From Clostridia bacterium (GTDB taxonomy: Bacteria; Bacillota; Clostridia; TANB77; CAG-508), in contig JAGAIV010000040.1 of assembly GCA_017626365.1 (NCBI GenBank), forward strand, positions 124,001 through 188,000: a stretch of 64,000 nucleotides of DNA, given 5' to 3'. Under the pieces are notes generated by a model. That model ran no database searches. It was not told the origin of the DNA and was given only the letters and a program-made list of their open reading frames with translations. Below are positions 9,401 to 17,072 of this stretch, in pieces. Positions within the stretch are counted from its first letter, which is position 1. The number at the start of each line of letters is the position of its first letter. Both the position numbers and the translations under genes were made by a program.

Positions 9401-10016
9401 ATTGGAAATGCAAAATGACTTACCAGATTTATTAACATTAGTGGATAAAGAGGGAAAAACAAAAGAAGTAGAAAAGAAAGTCCCAGAGTTTTTAAAAGAA
9501 GAAACAAAAGTAAGTAAAGCAAGAATTGGTACTTTAGTTCATTTATGTTTGCAAAAACTAAATGAAAGAGAAGAGTATAATCTAGAAAAAATAAAAAACT
9601 TAATTAATACTCTTGTACAAAAACAACTCGTTACTCAAAAAGAATCCCAAATGATTAATCCAAATGATATATTACTTTATACCAAATCAGACTTGTTTGC
9701 AGATTTAAAAACAGCAAAAGAAGTCCACAAAGAAACGCCGTTCTATTTTGATATGGAAGCAAGAGAAATTGTAAAAGAAGAGGTAGACGAAAAAATACTT
9801 GTACAAGGAATTATAGATTTATATTATATTGATAAAAATGATAATATGATATTGGTAGACTACAAAACAGATTTTGTAAAACAAGAAGAAGAACTAATTG
9901 TAAAATATAAAAAACAGTTGGAAATCTATAAAGGAGCCTTAGAAGAAGCCACTGGACACAAGGTAGATAATGTATATATTTATTCAATTTGTTTACAAAA
10001 AACCATTACCGTGTAG
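6417..10016 (+). CDS. addA: AddA, helicase-nuclease subunit of the AddAB recombination complex
   Basis: 1199 aa UvrD-like helicase with a C-terminal nuclease, the normal AddA size. Walker A AAGSGKT at 26-32; Walker B region IDEYQD; helicase motif VGDVKQSIYKFR; late motif LYVALTRAKEKL. The nuclease domain shows GTLVHLCLQ and the catalytic ILVDYKTDF near 1143-1152. AddAB resects double-strand ends for RecA repair. In most Firmicutes addB lies directly upstream; here the upstream gene is an unrelated minus-strand gene and addB is not in the window. AAAGGAGC precedes the ATG. No in-frame CGG in 1199 codons. Confidence 0.95.
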   Translation: MSNVQWTSEQLQAINEKGSNILVAAAAGSGKTAVLVERIIHKILEENVNIDELLVVTFTNAAASEMRQRVLDAIYEYLEEHPEDTRMQEQIVRMAKANICTIHSFCLDVIRNHFYEIGISPNIRVGQQSEMELLKRQVLEDLFEEKYEKEDEEFLLLIDTYTNYRGDENLKELLLKIIRNISSNPFPEEWLRNAVEEFHITDLKRDFASTKWGQILLQEFKEELQMCLLELEEIKKELDKFYELDKFSKTIASDISLLEEVNCNLDSWDKVVEIANTMKWETWPRDSKIDILTKELAKEKRDQVKKKWNKIKDKFFTCSSEQINQDMSDMYKKLLAISNLIFEFNEKFAKEKLEKNVMDFHDIEHFALKILVKTNESGQKVPTEIALEYREKFKEIAIDEYQDSNLIQEYILNMISNENNIFMVGDVKQSIYKFRQARPELFLEKYETYQLKNQKQEKDSLKIQLFKNFRSRKNVLDVTNLVFETIMSKDLGDITYNEEEYLNLGADYPEPDIKTSINIIDLKRNEEDEDELEQIEDAVLEARFVANQIEELVKSKYQVYDRKKGYRDISYKDIVILLRSTSNLAPIYEKELNSKDIPVFSDTGRGYFDSIEIQTMISLLKIIDNPMQDIPLVSVLRSPIGGFDDNELIQIKLNGKNEKNEYFYDTFVNALESENMPLNLKEKMQKFLQNIDNWREQNEYKPLDEFIWQIYLDTGYYHYAGLMPNGSLRQANLKMLFERAREYEKASFKGLFNFINYINQLKMTNNDMDSAKIIGENEDVVRIMSIHKSKGLEFPVVILSSTAKKFNLQDLNETVLLHQDLGIGTKYIDEKRKIEYPTLAKTAIGETITKETLSEEMRILYVALTRAKEKLIITGISKDFEKDIKKKKEKLEIVKAEKINPNIIKQYKSYLDWLLLVYLKDEKKAKTIIELNMYDKKQLQERLETTKVQENTTHFIEECKKYDIKENLKKQLEWEYPYKASCNIPTMTSVSKIKELEMQNDLPDLLTLVDKEGKTKEVEKKVPEFLKEETKVSKARIGTLVHLCLQKLNEREEYNLEKIKNLINTLVQKQLVTQKESQMINPNDILLYTKSDLFADLKTAKEVHKETPFYFDMEAREIVKEEVDEKILVQGIIDLYYIDKNDNMILVDYKTDFVKQEEELIVKYKKQLEIYKGALEEATGHKVDNVYIYSICLQKTITV

Positions 10017-10033
10017 GCGTCGCCCCCTACGGG
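10009..10033 (+). repeat. Short GC-rich hairpin after addA
   Basis: GTAGG (10013-10017) pairs with CCTAC (10026-10030), with flanking CC/GG pairing, overlapping the addA stop. It lacks a T-tract. It resembles the GTAGGGG...CGACG hairpin at about 49681-49704 and is probably part of a dispersed repeat. Confidence 0.4.
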
Positions 10034-10051
10034 ATAATTACAAAATTAATG

Positions 10052-10080
10052 TTTACAAATTATGTAACATATGATATAAT
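10052..10080 (+). promoter_or_regulatory. Promoter of the 10115 gene
   Basis: TTTACA (10052-10057), 17-base spacer, TATAAT (10075-10080) with an extended TG. Confidence 0.78.
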
Positions 10081-10114
10081 AGTACTATTCTAATTGAGAA
10101 AAGGAATGATAAAC

Positions 10115-10627
10115 ATGGGTAAACTTAATATAACTAGCGTAGGAGTATCAGGAAATAGAATGAAAACATTTGGATTGTATGTTTTATGTGTTATTTTATT
10201 TTTCATATTTTCGAATGTTATGATCGATATAGCGCTAAAAACATCATATGACATAATCGACACTTATAAAACAGTACCAAATGGAATAACGATTGATATT
10301 AATGAAGCAAAAGCAACCTATGTTAATGGTTATGTGGGAGGAAAAATAACAAATCAGAATCAAACAGCGCTAAATACGTATATAAAAATTGATTTATATA
10401 CAAAAAGAGATGTATGTTTGGGAACAAAGTATGTTGCAATAAAAGACCTAAAACAAAATGAAACACAAGATTTTCGTATGGGATTTAAATTTACAGATGT
10501 AGATTATGCAAAGATTTCATTAGTAAATGAGGTACCAGAAAATGAACCAGAGGAATCTTTTATTAGCAATAATTTAAGAGGAATCTTTTTGTTAAAAACA
10601 GTATTATTTTTATGCATGTTTGGATAA
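10115..10627 (+). CDS. Membrane-anchored FxLYD-like domain protein
   Basis: 170 aa from ATG 10115, with AAAGGA upstream. One membrane helix at about residues 17-37, then an extracellular beta-rich domain (about 50-140) containing NGYVGGKITNQNQTALNTYI and a later DLYTKRDVCLG. This arrangement resembles the FxLYD domain found on Gram-positive surface proteins. The C-terminus is hydrophobic (LLKTVLFLCMFG), possibly a second membrane segment. Function unknown; family call tentative. A TTG at 10094 in frame is a less likely start because it precedes the ribosome site. Confidence 0.65.
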   Translation: MGKLNITSVGVSGNRMKTFGLYVLCVILFFIFSNVMIDIALKTSYDIIDTYKTVPNGITIDINEAKATYVNGYVGGKITNQNQTALNTYIKIDLYTKRDVCLGTKYVAIKDLKQNETQDFRMGFKFTDVDYAKISLVNEVPENEPEESFISNNLRGIFLLKTVLFLCMFG

Positions 10628-10644
10628 ATGATATAATACAGCAG

Positions 10645-10673
10645 TAGAGACTTGCGAAAAGTCTCTATTTTTT
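10645..10673 (+). terminator. Terminator after the 10115 gene
   Basis: A 9-bp stem (10645-10653 with 10659-10667), loop GCGAA, then six T. Confidence 0.88.
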
Positions 10674-10711
10674 ATAGAATATAATAAAGGAAATTAGAAA
10701 AGAGAAAAAAT

Positions 10712-11554
10712 ATGACAATAGAAGAAAATTTAAAAATAGCAATACAAAGTTTAAAAGAAAAATTAATAGAAGAACCTATGTTAAAAGCAAGGCTTCTTTT
10801 GTGCTACATTTTAGGTGTAGAAAAAGAATATTTAATGATACACAGTAAAGATGTTTTAGAAAGTGAAAAAGAAGAAGCATATAAAAATGCTATACAAAAA
10901 TTGATACAAGGATATCCACTTCAATATATTACAAACCATCAAGAATTCATGAAATTAGATTTTTATGTAGATGAAAATGTGTTAATTCCAAGAGCAGACA
11001 CAGAAGTTACAGTAGAAGAAGTGATTTCATATTGTAAGAATAAGAAAAGTTTAAAAATATTAGACTTATGCACAGGAAGTGGTGCAATTGCGATTTCACT
11101 TAAGAAATATATTCCAAATTGTGAAATAACAGCAGTTGATATTAGTAAAGAATCACTAGAAATTGCTAAGAAGAATGCGATAAAAAATAATACCCCAAAT
11201 ATAAATTGGATTTTATCTGATTTGTTTGAAAAAATAGAAGGAAAATTTGATGTAATTGTATCAAATCCACCATATATAAAAAAAGAAGTAATTTTAACAC
11301 TAGATAAGCAGGTACAAAAAGAACCAAAGCTAGCATTAGATGGTGGAGTAGATGGGCTAGATTTTTATAGAAAAATTATACAAAATGCACCAATGTATTT
11401 AGAAAAAGATGGGGTAATTTTTTTAGAGATAGGATATGACCAAAAAGAAGAGGTAACTAATATTCTAAACGAAACAAACGAATATGAAGATATAGAATGT
11501 AAAAAAGACTTAGCAGGAAACGATAGAATGGTACAAGCTAAAGTAAAGAGGTGA
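10712..11554 (+). CDS. prmC: PrmC, N5-glutamine methyltransferase of release factors
   Basis: 280 aa class I SAM-dependent methyltransferase. An N-terminal helical domain is followed by the SAM motif LDLCTGSGAIAISL (about 113-127) and the substrate-binding SNPPY (about 183-187), the hallmark of HemK/PrmC enzymes that methylate the GGQ glutamine of RF1/RF2. The prfA gene, its usual neighbour, is not next to it here. The stop codon overlaps the first bases before whiA, so the two are likely cotranscribed. Confidence 0.93.
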   Translation: MTIEENLKIAIQSLKEKLIEEPMLKARLLLCYILGVEKEYLMIHSKDVLESEKEEAYKNAIQKLIQGYPLQYITNHQEFMKLDFYVDENVLIPRADTEVTVEEVISYCKNKKSLKILDLCTGSGAIAISLKKYIPNCEITAVDISKESLEIAKKNAIKNNTPNINWILSDLFEKIEGKFDVIVSNPPYIKKEVILTLDKQVQKEPKLALDGGVDGLDFYRKIIQNAPMYLEKDGVIFLEIGYDQKEEVTNILNETNEYEDIECKKDLAGNDRMVQAKVKR

Positions 11555-11559
11555 GAGAT

Positions 11560-12456
11560 ATGTCTTTTTCAAAAGATATAAAAGAAGAACTAAGTAAACT
11601 AAACACATTAGCAAATAAGGAATGTGTGAAGTTTGAATTAATAGGATATCTAATAAGCAATAACACAAGTGTAATAAAGGGAAAAATTAAGTATTCTACA
11701 GAAAATGAGTATAATATTAATCGATTAAATAAGTTATTAAATAATTTAAAGATTGATTATAAAATAGAATTACAAGGAAAAGTGTATACGATTACTTTTA
11801 AAAAGCTAGAAATGAGCGAATTACTATATTTGGAAAATAAAATTCAAATACAAAATATTGAAATTAATGTAAAAAAAGATGAGTTATTTCTAAAGTCACT
11901 AGTAAGAGGATGTTTTTTAGGTAGTGGTTCATTAAATAATCCAAATAGCAAATATCATTTGGAAATATTACTTAGTACAAGTGAAAATGCTAGTTTTATT
12001 TTAGAGGTATTAAAAGCTTTTGGTATAGAAGTAAAGATACTTGCAAGAAAAAATAGTACTTCTATTTATATAAAAGAGGCAGAAGAAATTTCTAAATTAT
12101 TAGCACTTATTGGAGCAGGAAAATCGGTCTTAAATTTTGAAGAGATTCGAGTAGTAAGAGATACAAGAAATAATATTAATCGTTTAGTTAATTGCGAAAC
12201 AGCAAATTTAAATAAAACGATAAATGCATCGGTAGAGCAAATAAAGCAAATAAAATATTTAAAAGAAAAAAGAAAGTTTGATGCTTTACCAGATACATTA
12301 AAAGAAATTGCAAATTTAAGGCAAAAGAATCCAGATGCAAGTTTAGTAGAATTAGGTGCAATGTTAGAAAATCCAATTGGAAAATCTGGAGTAAACCATA
12401 GGCTAAAGAAAATCTGTGAAATAGCAGAAGAAGTTAGAAAAAATATGGAGAAGTAA
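11560..12456 (+). CDS. whiA: WhiA, conserved DNA-binding protein (sporulation/cell division)
   Basis: 298 aa. The N-terminal two thirds are the degenerate LAGLIDADG-like fold (RGCFLGSGSLNNP at about residue 111), and the C-terminal third is a helix-turn-helix domain (LREIANLRQKNPDASL-like region, then KSGVNHRLKKI). WhiA is universal in Gram-positive bacteria and affects division and chromosome segregation. I start at ATG 11560, 6 bases after AGAGGTGA; a GTG at 11551 overlapping the prmC stop is the alternative. It is 1 base away from hemW. Confidence 0.94.
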   Translation: MSFSKDIKEELSKLNTLANKECVKFELIGYLISNNTSVIKGKIKYSTENEYNINRLNKLLNNLKIDYKIELQGKVYTITFKKLEMSELLYLENKIQIQNIEINVKKDELFLKSLVRGCFLGSGSLNNPNSKYHLEILLSTSENASFILEVLKAFGIEVKILARKNSTSIYIKEAEEISKLLALIGAGKSVLNFEEIRVVRDTRNNINRLVNCETANLNKTINASVEQIKQIKYLKEKRKFDALPDTLKEIANLRQKNPDASLVELGAMLENPIGKSGVNHRLKKICEIAEEVRKNMEK

Positions 12457-12457
12457 A

Positions 12458-13579
12458 ATGAAAGAAGAACTTGGAATTTATATTCATATTCCTTTTTGTA
12501 AGCAAAAATGTTATTATTGCGATTTTATTTCTTTTTCACAAAAAGAGGAAAAAGTAAATGAGTATGTAGAGGCATTAAAGAAAGAAATAATATCTAATAA
12601 AGATAAAGCAAAAGATTATAAAGTAACTACTATTTATATAGGAGGAGGTACACCATCTTATATTAATAGTAAAAATATAATAAGTGTTTTAGAAACATTG
12701 AAAGAAAATTATCCAGTAGAAAAAGATGCAGAAGTTACAATAGAAATAAATCCTGGTACAGTTACTAAAGAAAAATTAGAGGATTACAAAAAGGCAGGAG
12801 TTAATCGTATTAGCATAGGACTACAATCTGCCAATAACAAATTACTAAAAGAAATAGGAAGAATTCATACATACGAAGAATTTTTAGAAGCTTATCGCTT
12901 ATCAAGAAAAGTTGGATTTAACAATATCAATGTTGACTTGATGCTTGCGCTTCCGAATCAAACAGAGGATATATTAGAAGAAAGCTTAAAAAATGTTATT
13001 AATCTAAAACCAGAACATATATCAATTTATTCACTTATTTTAGAAGAAGGTACTGTTTTAGAACAACAGATTAGTCAAGGAAAATACGAATTACCGGATG
13101 AAGAAACAGAAAGAAACATGTATTGGAAAACAAAGAAAATTCTAGAAGAAAATGGATATCTTCACTACGAAATATCCAACTTTACAAAACCAAAAAAAGA
13201 ATCGAAACACAACCTAAATTGCTGGAACCAAAAACAATACCTAGGTTTTGGACTAGCAGCCCATTCATACTACAACAAGGTAAGATATTCGAATACTCAA
13301 GATTTAAAACAATACTTAGAGGAGCATACTAAAACTATTCATGAAACTCAAAATAAAGAAGATGAGCAAAAAGAATATATGTTATTAGGTTTAAGAAAGA
13401 TACAAGGAGTATCAATATCTGAATTTAAAGCTAAGTTTGTTCAGAATCCAATATATATCTTTAGAAAAGAATTAGATAAACTAGTAAGAGAAGAATTAAT
13501 AGAAATTGATATAGATAATATTAAACTAACAGATAGAGGATTAGATTTAGCAAATCAGGTATGGGAAGAATTTGTGTAA
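12458..13579 (+). CDS. hemW: HemW-like radical SAM protein (heme chaperone family)
   Basis: 373 aa. The radical-SAM [4Fe-4S] motif is CKQKCYYC (C14, C18, C21), followed by GGGTPSY near residue 63 and a C-terminal HemW winged-helix domain. The family is often labelled coproporphyrinogen III oxidase, but the CxxxCxxC set and lack of the HemN N-terminal extension fit HemW, which binds and transfers heme. No heme-synthesis genes are nearby. Starts 2 bases after whiA. Confidence 0.9.
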   Translation: MKEELGIYIHIPFCKQKCYYCDFISFSQKEEKVNEYVEALKKEIISNKDKAKDYKVTTIYIGGGTPSYINSKNIISVLETLKENYPVEKDAEVTIEINPGTVTKEKLEDYKKAGVNRISIGLQSANNKLLKEIGRIHTYEEFLEAYRLSRKVGFNNINVDLMLALPNQTEDILEESLKNVINLKPEHISIYSLILEEGTVLEQQISQGKYELPDEETERNMYWKTKKILEENGYLHYEISNFTKPKKESKHNLNCWNQKQYLGFGLAAHSYYNKVRYSNTQDLKQYLEEHTKTIHETQNKEDEQKEYMLLGLRKIQGVSISEFKAKFVQNPIYIFRKELDKLVREELIEIDIDNIKLTDRGLDLANQVWEEFV

Positions 13580-13615
13580 TGAGATAATAATTTTTTTAAT
13601 GGAAATGGGGGACGT

Positions 13616-14355
13616 ATGAGAAATATAAAATTAACTATAGAATATGATGGAAAAGACTTTAATGGTTGGCAAAAACAACCAAATAAGTTAAATATACAAG
13701 GAACAATCGAAGAAGTTATCGAAAGTATAACAGGTGAAAAAGTAGAATTAAATGCTTCACGGTAGAACCGATGCAGGAGTTCATGCGCTTCGGACAAGTA
13801 GCTAACTTTAAAACAAATTCTAACTTGCCTATTGATAAATTTGCGATTGCGATAAACTCAAGATTAAAGAAAACTATTGTTATAAAAAAAGCAGAAGAAG
13901 TAGAAGAAGATTTTCATGCAAGGTTTGCTTGTAAAGAAAAAACATATGAATATGTAATTGATAATTCAGAATATGGAAGTGCAATTTTTAGAAATTTAGC
14001 ATATCACATTCCACAAAAATTAGATGTAGAAAAAATGAAAGAAGCAGCAAGTTATTTCGTGGGAGAGCATGATTTTAAAGCTTTTAAAGCAAGTGGAACA
14101 AGTAGCAAAAGTAGTGTAAGAACGATTTATCAAGCAGAAATATTACAAGAAGGACATAACATAAAAATTAAGTTAACAGGAAATGGATTTTTATATAATA
14201 TGGTTCGTATCATTTCAGGAACATTAGTAGATGTTGGGCTTGGAAAAATCGAACCAAGTGATATTTTAAAAATAATAGAAGAAAAGGATAGAACGAAAGC
14301 AGGAAAGACGTTACCAGCACATGGATTATATTTAGTAAGTGTAGAGTATAACTAA
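13616..14355 (+). CDS. truA: TruA tRNA pseudouridine(38-40) synthase, recoded at two CGG codons
   Basis: Begins MRNIKLTIEYDGKDFNGWQ. The zero frame reaches in-frame CGG at 13760-13762, followed at once by TAG. Skipping the C gives GGT AGA ACC GAT, which restores the catalytic motif GRTDAGVHA (G49-R50-T51-D52; D52 is the catalytic Asp). Ten codons later a second in-frame CGG (13791-13793) breaks the frame again; skipping its C gives GGA CAA and the conserved GQVANF. The rebuilt protein is 245 aa, the normal TruA length. Start ATG 13616 follows GGGGGAC. No other breaks, so it looks functional and recoded instead of decayed. Confidence 0.9.
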
Positions 14356-14423
14356 TCTGTAACAAAGTAAGTAAAATATTCATAATATATACTAGCAAAA
14401 TAAGTAATAAAGGAGAGAATATT

Positions 14424-15029
14424 ATGAATATTTTACTTATATTTTTTGCAATACCGCTTGCTACTATTATATTAGCAGCTGTGTTACAAAAATTAATAAA
14501 AAGCCCAGTATTAGTTGCAGCAATTTTCTTCGCCATTTTCTTAATTGTAACTTTTGCCGTTTTTGACGCTACATTCTTAATTGCAGCAATTATATATACA
14601 ATTATTGCATTCATAACGGCAGTGATTGTTAAAATAATATGCTGTATTATACGTAATTTGTCTTGCAATTGTTGTCGCAGAGGCTATGACTGTGATTGTA
14701 GAAGAAATAATTGTTGTCGCAGAGACGACGATTGTGATTGTAGAAATAGGAATACAAACAATGTGTTAGCACTAAGTGATGGAAACGATACATTTAGTAT
14801 ATCAAATGAAAATGGATGTACGTGTAGAGTTACTTGTAGAAATATGAACACAAGAGCATTTAATAATGGATATAATAGAGGCTATAATAACGGCTATGAT
14901 AATGGATACAATAATGCATTTGATTTTTGGAATGATAGAGAAGACGATAACGACAATAATGAATCTAATTCAAACAATAATAACGATAATAATTGTTGCT
15001 GTTGTTGTAGACGTAGAAGACGTAGATAA
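14424..15029 (+). CDS. DUF2651-like membrane protein with Cys-, Asn/Asp- and Arg-rich tail
   Basis: 201 aa. The first 80 residues form about three membrane helices resembling DUF2651/YbeF proteins (LQKLIKSPVLVAAIFFAIF). Then come clusters of Cys and Arg/Asp (CCRRGYDCDCRRNNCCRR), a Gly/Asn/Tyr repeat of the form (N/D)NGY near 149-166, an Asn/Asp-rich stretch, and finally five Cys followed by six Arg. The Cys-rich cytoplasmic or surface tail suggests metal or disulfide chemistry; the function is unknown. ATG follows AAAGGAGAG. A strong terminator follows. Confidence 0.75.
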   Translation: MNILLIFFAIPLATIILAAVLQKLIKSPVLVAAIFFAIFLIVTFAVFDATFLIAAIIYTIIAFITAVIVKIICCIIRNLSCNCCRRGYDCDCRRNNCCRRDDDCDCRNRNTNNVLALSDGNDTFSISNENGCTCRVTCRNMNTRAFNNGYNRGYNNGYDNGYNNAFDFWNDREDDNDNNESNSNNNNDNNCCCCCRRRRRR

Positions 15030-15040
15030 CAAAAAATTAA

Positions 15041-15074
15041 AACCCGGAGACAGTAGAATGTCTCCGGGTTTTTA
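15041..15074 (+). terminator. Terminator after the DUF2651-like gene
   Basis: A 12-bp perfect stem (15041-15052 with 15059-15070) rich in GC, 6-base loop, and a T run. Confidence 0.92.
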
Positions 15075-15275
15075 CTTGTTGGGCGGACTACGGCACCTCA
15101 AGAGCCGCAATCGGCAGTATACACATATCGGTATAGTGTTGAAAGTTTCCCGTAAACAGGCAACTTTCGTGCTTGTAACAAAGGATGTTTCAGAAATCTC
15201 AGAAGATTTCCTAAAAAACCATAAGTTAAAGCATAATAAAGCACAAAGTACAAACATGAAGTATACGCCTAACAA
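15072..15275 (-). CDS. Possible small membrane protein with very strong ribosome site, unknown
   Basis: 67 codons from a TTG at 15275 preceded by AGAGGAGGTGATTAC, the best Shine-Dalgarno in the window. The predicted peptide has a hydrophobic N-terminus (LGVYFMFVLCALLCFNLWFF) and then a basic, Ser/Thr- and Cys-containing tail. It runs into the shared terminator at 15041-15074. The region is GC-richer than its neighbours and contains several short hairpins, and the opposite strand is also open, so a structured RNA or horizontally acquired fragment is possible. Confidence 0.4.
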   Translation of the reverse strand: MLGVYFMFVLCALLCFNLWFFRKSSEISETSFVTSTKVACLRETFNTIPICVYCRLRLLRCRSPPNK

Positions 15276-15363
15276 GTAATCACCTCCTCTCTCAAAACAA
15301 GAAACGACTGTTAGCGAGTGACAAGGGATCTATATGAATCCTTTCATAAGGATTGTAAAAAAT

Positions 15364-15393
15364 AGTATAATACAATAATGAAAGAAAATCAAT
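15364..15393 (-). promoter_or_regulatory. Candidate promoter for the 15275 minus-strand gene
   Basis: TTGATT (15393-15388), 18-base spacer, TATACT (15369-15364). It would give an about 80-base leader carrying a small hairpin (arms in 15336-15353). Confidence 0.45.
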
Positions 15394-15442
15394 ACAAACA
15401 GTTATATTTTTATCAATTTTTATGTAGGCAGTATGGTTTTTC

Positions 15443-15471
15443 TTTACTATTTCGTCAAAATATGATATAAA
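15443..15471 (+). promoter_or_regulatory. Promoter of the phosphoesterase-rqcP-dnaE group
   Basis: TTTACT (15443-15448), 17-base spacer, TATAAA (15466-15471) with an extended TG. Confidence 0.65.
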
Positions 15472-15494
15472 CATATGTAGTAAGAGGTGATAAA

Positions 15495-16373
15495 GTGAAA
15501 ATAGCAGTTTTATCAGATATACATGGAAATATAGTAGCATTAGAAGAAGCAATAAAAGATGCAAAAGAACAAGGAGCAGATAAATACATCGTATTGGGAG
15601 ATTTTATTACAGATTTACCTTTTACGGATGAAGTAATCGATCAAGTAAAAGACTTAACGCCATATGTCATTAAGGGGAACCGTGAAGAATATTTGTTAAC
15701 TTATGAACGTACAAAGAAAGATGAAAAGTGGAATACAATGCAGAATAAAAGTGTTGTGTGTTATTATGAGCATATGAGAGAAGATAATAGAGACTATATT
15801 AGAAATTTACCTCCCAATTTGGCATTAGAATTTGAAGGAGTAAAAATAAAAGCAGTACATGCCTCTCCAGATAGTATTACAGAACTTATCTATTTTGATA
15901 CGCCAAGAATGGAAGAAATTTTTTCTAATTTGCAAGAAGACATTCTTATATATGGTCATAACCATAAAGTAGCAAATCATCAAATGAAAAATGGAAAAAT
16001 AGTTGCACAGGTAGGTGTATTAGGAATACACAATAATGGAATTGGCAAAGCACAATATACGATTCTTACTTGCAAAAATGGACAAGTAAGTCTAGAACAT
16101 AGAACATTGGAATATGATACGAAAATGCTAGAAGAAAGAATTAAAAGAGTAGGGGGATTGTATCCAGAGGCAAGAATATGGCAAAATTTAAACCTTTTAA
16201 CAATTGTTAGGGGGAAAGATATTAGAAGAGAATTTTGCAAAGAAGCAAACCAAAAAATGCGATTAAAATACGAAGGAGAATATCCAAATCAATTTGATTC
16301 TCATTTTGAATCTTTCGACGATGAGATATATAAAGAGGTAGCACAAGAATTTGAACCATATTTTTTATTGTAA
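15495..16373 (+). CDS. Calcineurin-like metallophosphoesterase
   Basis: 292 aa. Metal-binding motifs in order: SDIHGN (D8, H10), GDFITD, GNREEYL in the position of the usual GNHD/E, VHASP, and GHNH. The change of GNH to GNR is worth noting, though relatives with GNRE exist in this superfamily. A roughly 60-residue C-terminal extension follows the catalytic core. Substrate not predictable. GTG start after AGAGGTGA. rqcP begins 12 bases after its stop. Confidence 0.85.
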   Translation: MKIAVLSDIHGNIVALEEAIKDAKEQGADKYIVLGDFITDLPFTDEVIDQVKDLTPYVIKGNREEYLLTYERTKKDEKWNTMQNKSVVCYYEHMREDNRDYIRNLPPNLALEFEGVKIKAVHASPDSITELIYFDTPRMEEIFSNLQEDILIYGHNHKVANHQMKNGKIVAQVGVLGIHNNGIGKAQYTILTCKNGQVSLEHRTLEYDTKMLEERIKRVGGLYPEARIWQNLNLLTIVRGKDIRREFCKEANQKMRLKYEGEYPNQFDSHFESFDDEIYKEVAQEFEPYFLL

Positions 16374-16385
16374 AGGAGAAAAATA

Positions 16386-16622
16386 TTGAGACTAGATAAA
16401 TTTTTAAAAGTGGCAAGAGTGATTAAAAGAAGAACTGTTGCAAATGAAGCAGCAGATAAAGGAAGAATTAGCGTTAATGGGAAAATAGTAAAGCCAAGCT
16501 ATGAGGTAAAAGTAGGAGATATTGTTGAAATTGCATTTGGAAATAGTACGGTTAAATTTGAAATTATACATATTCCAGAAGTTATGATAAAGGATATGCC
16601 AGAACTAATAAAAGTATTATAA
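16386..16622 (+). CDS. rqcP: RqcP (YabO) S4-domain ribosome quality control factor
   Basis: 78 aa consisting of one S4 RNA-binding domain starting MRLDKFLKVARVIKRRTVAN, matching YabO/RqcP in length and opening motif. RqcP works with RqcH on obstructed 50S subunits during Ala-tailing of stalled chains. TTG start (16386) with AAAGGAG 10 bases upstream. In Bacillus yabO is followed by yabP/yabQ/divIC; here an HTH membrane protein follows instead. Confidence 0.9.
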   Translation: MRLDKFLKVARVIKRRTVANEAADKGRISVNGKIVKPSYEVKVGDIVEIAFGNSTVKFEIIHIPEVMIKDMPELIKVL

Positions 16623-16631
16623 GGAGTACAA

Positions 16632-17060
16632 ATGAAAGGGTTTAAAGAGAAACTAATTGAAAACGATTTTGGCGCATATTTATATGATTTAAGATGTAAA
16701 AAAGAATATACAATTGAAGAATTAGTGCAAAAAATTAATATGGAAACAGTAACAATAAAAAGTGTTCGAAAGTGGGAACACGACTTGGAATTTCCAAATT
16801 TAGATCAAATATATAAAATATCTGAAATATACGATGTTCCAGCAGAAGAAATAATGCAAGTAAGAGCAAATACTTTAGAAGAGGGATTAAAAGGAGTTCA
16901 TAAAGACCTTATTAGACTTATTAGTTATATGTTAGGATTTTCAATTTATGGAATGCTAATTATATGCTATATTATTATATTTTTTGCTCTAATATGGGCA
17001 TTTATGTTTTTTATTAATTCGACTTATGAAGCACAAAGAAATTTTGGAATAAATGTTTAA
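16632..17060 (+). CDS. HTH (Xre-like) protein with C-terminal membrane segment
   Basis: 142 aa. Residues 10-80 form a Cro/C1-type helix-turn-helix (YTIEELVQKINMETVTIKSVRKWE...FPNLDQIYKISEIY). Residues about 100-130 are very hydrophobic, one or two membrane helices. A membrane-tethered regulator is inferred; target unknown. ATG follows TAAGGAG. It lies between rqcP and dnaE with short gaps, so it is probably in the same transcript. Confidence 0.8.
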   Translation: MKGFKEKLIENDFGAYLYDLRCKKEYTIEELVQKINMETVTIKSVRKWEHDLEFPNLDQIYKISEIYDVPAEEIMQVRANTLEEGLKGVHKDLIRLISYMLGFSIYGMLIICYIIIFFALIWAFMFFINSTYEAQRNFGINV

Positions 17061-17072
17061 GAAGGAGAAAAA

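Noticed and set aside
13760..13764. CGG reassigned to another amino acid or to stop
   Set aside because: A simple reassignment keeps the frame; here the frame changes at every site, and zero-frame sequence after CGG does not match the families.
13616..14355. Calling truA, nrnA, yetF-like, amidase and accA pseudogenes
   Set aside because: Apart from the CGG sites each gene is intact, of normal length and with all catalytic residues; several sit in conserved operons.
15072..15279. Plus-strand extension of an ORF through 14866-15279 as a gene
   Set aside because: Its first part is a shadow of the DUF2651-like gene, it has no ribosome site, and a strong terminator lies within it.
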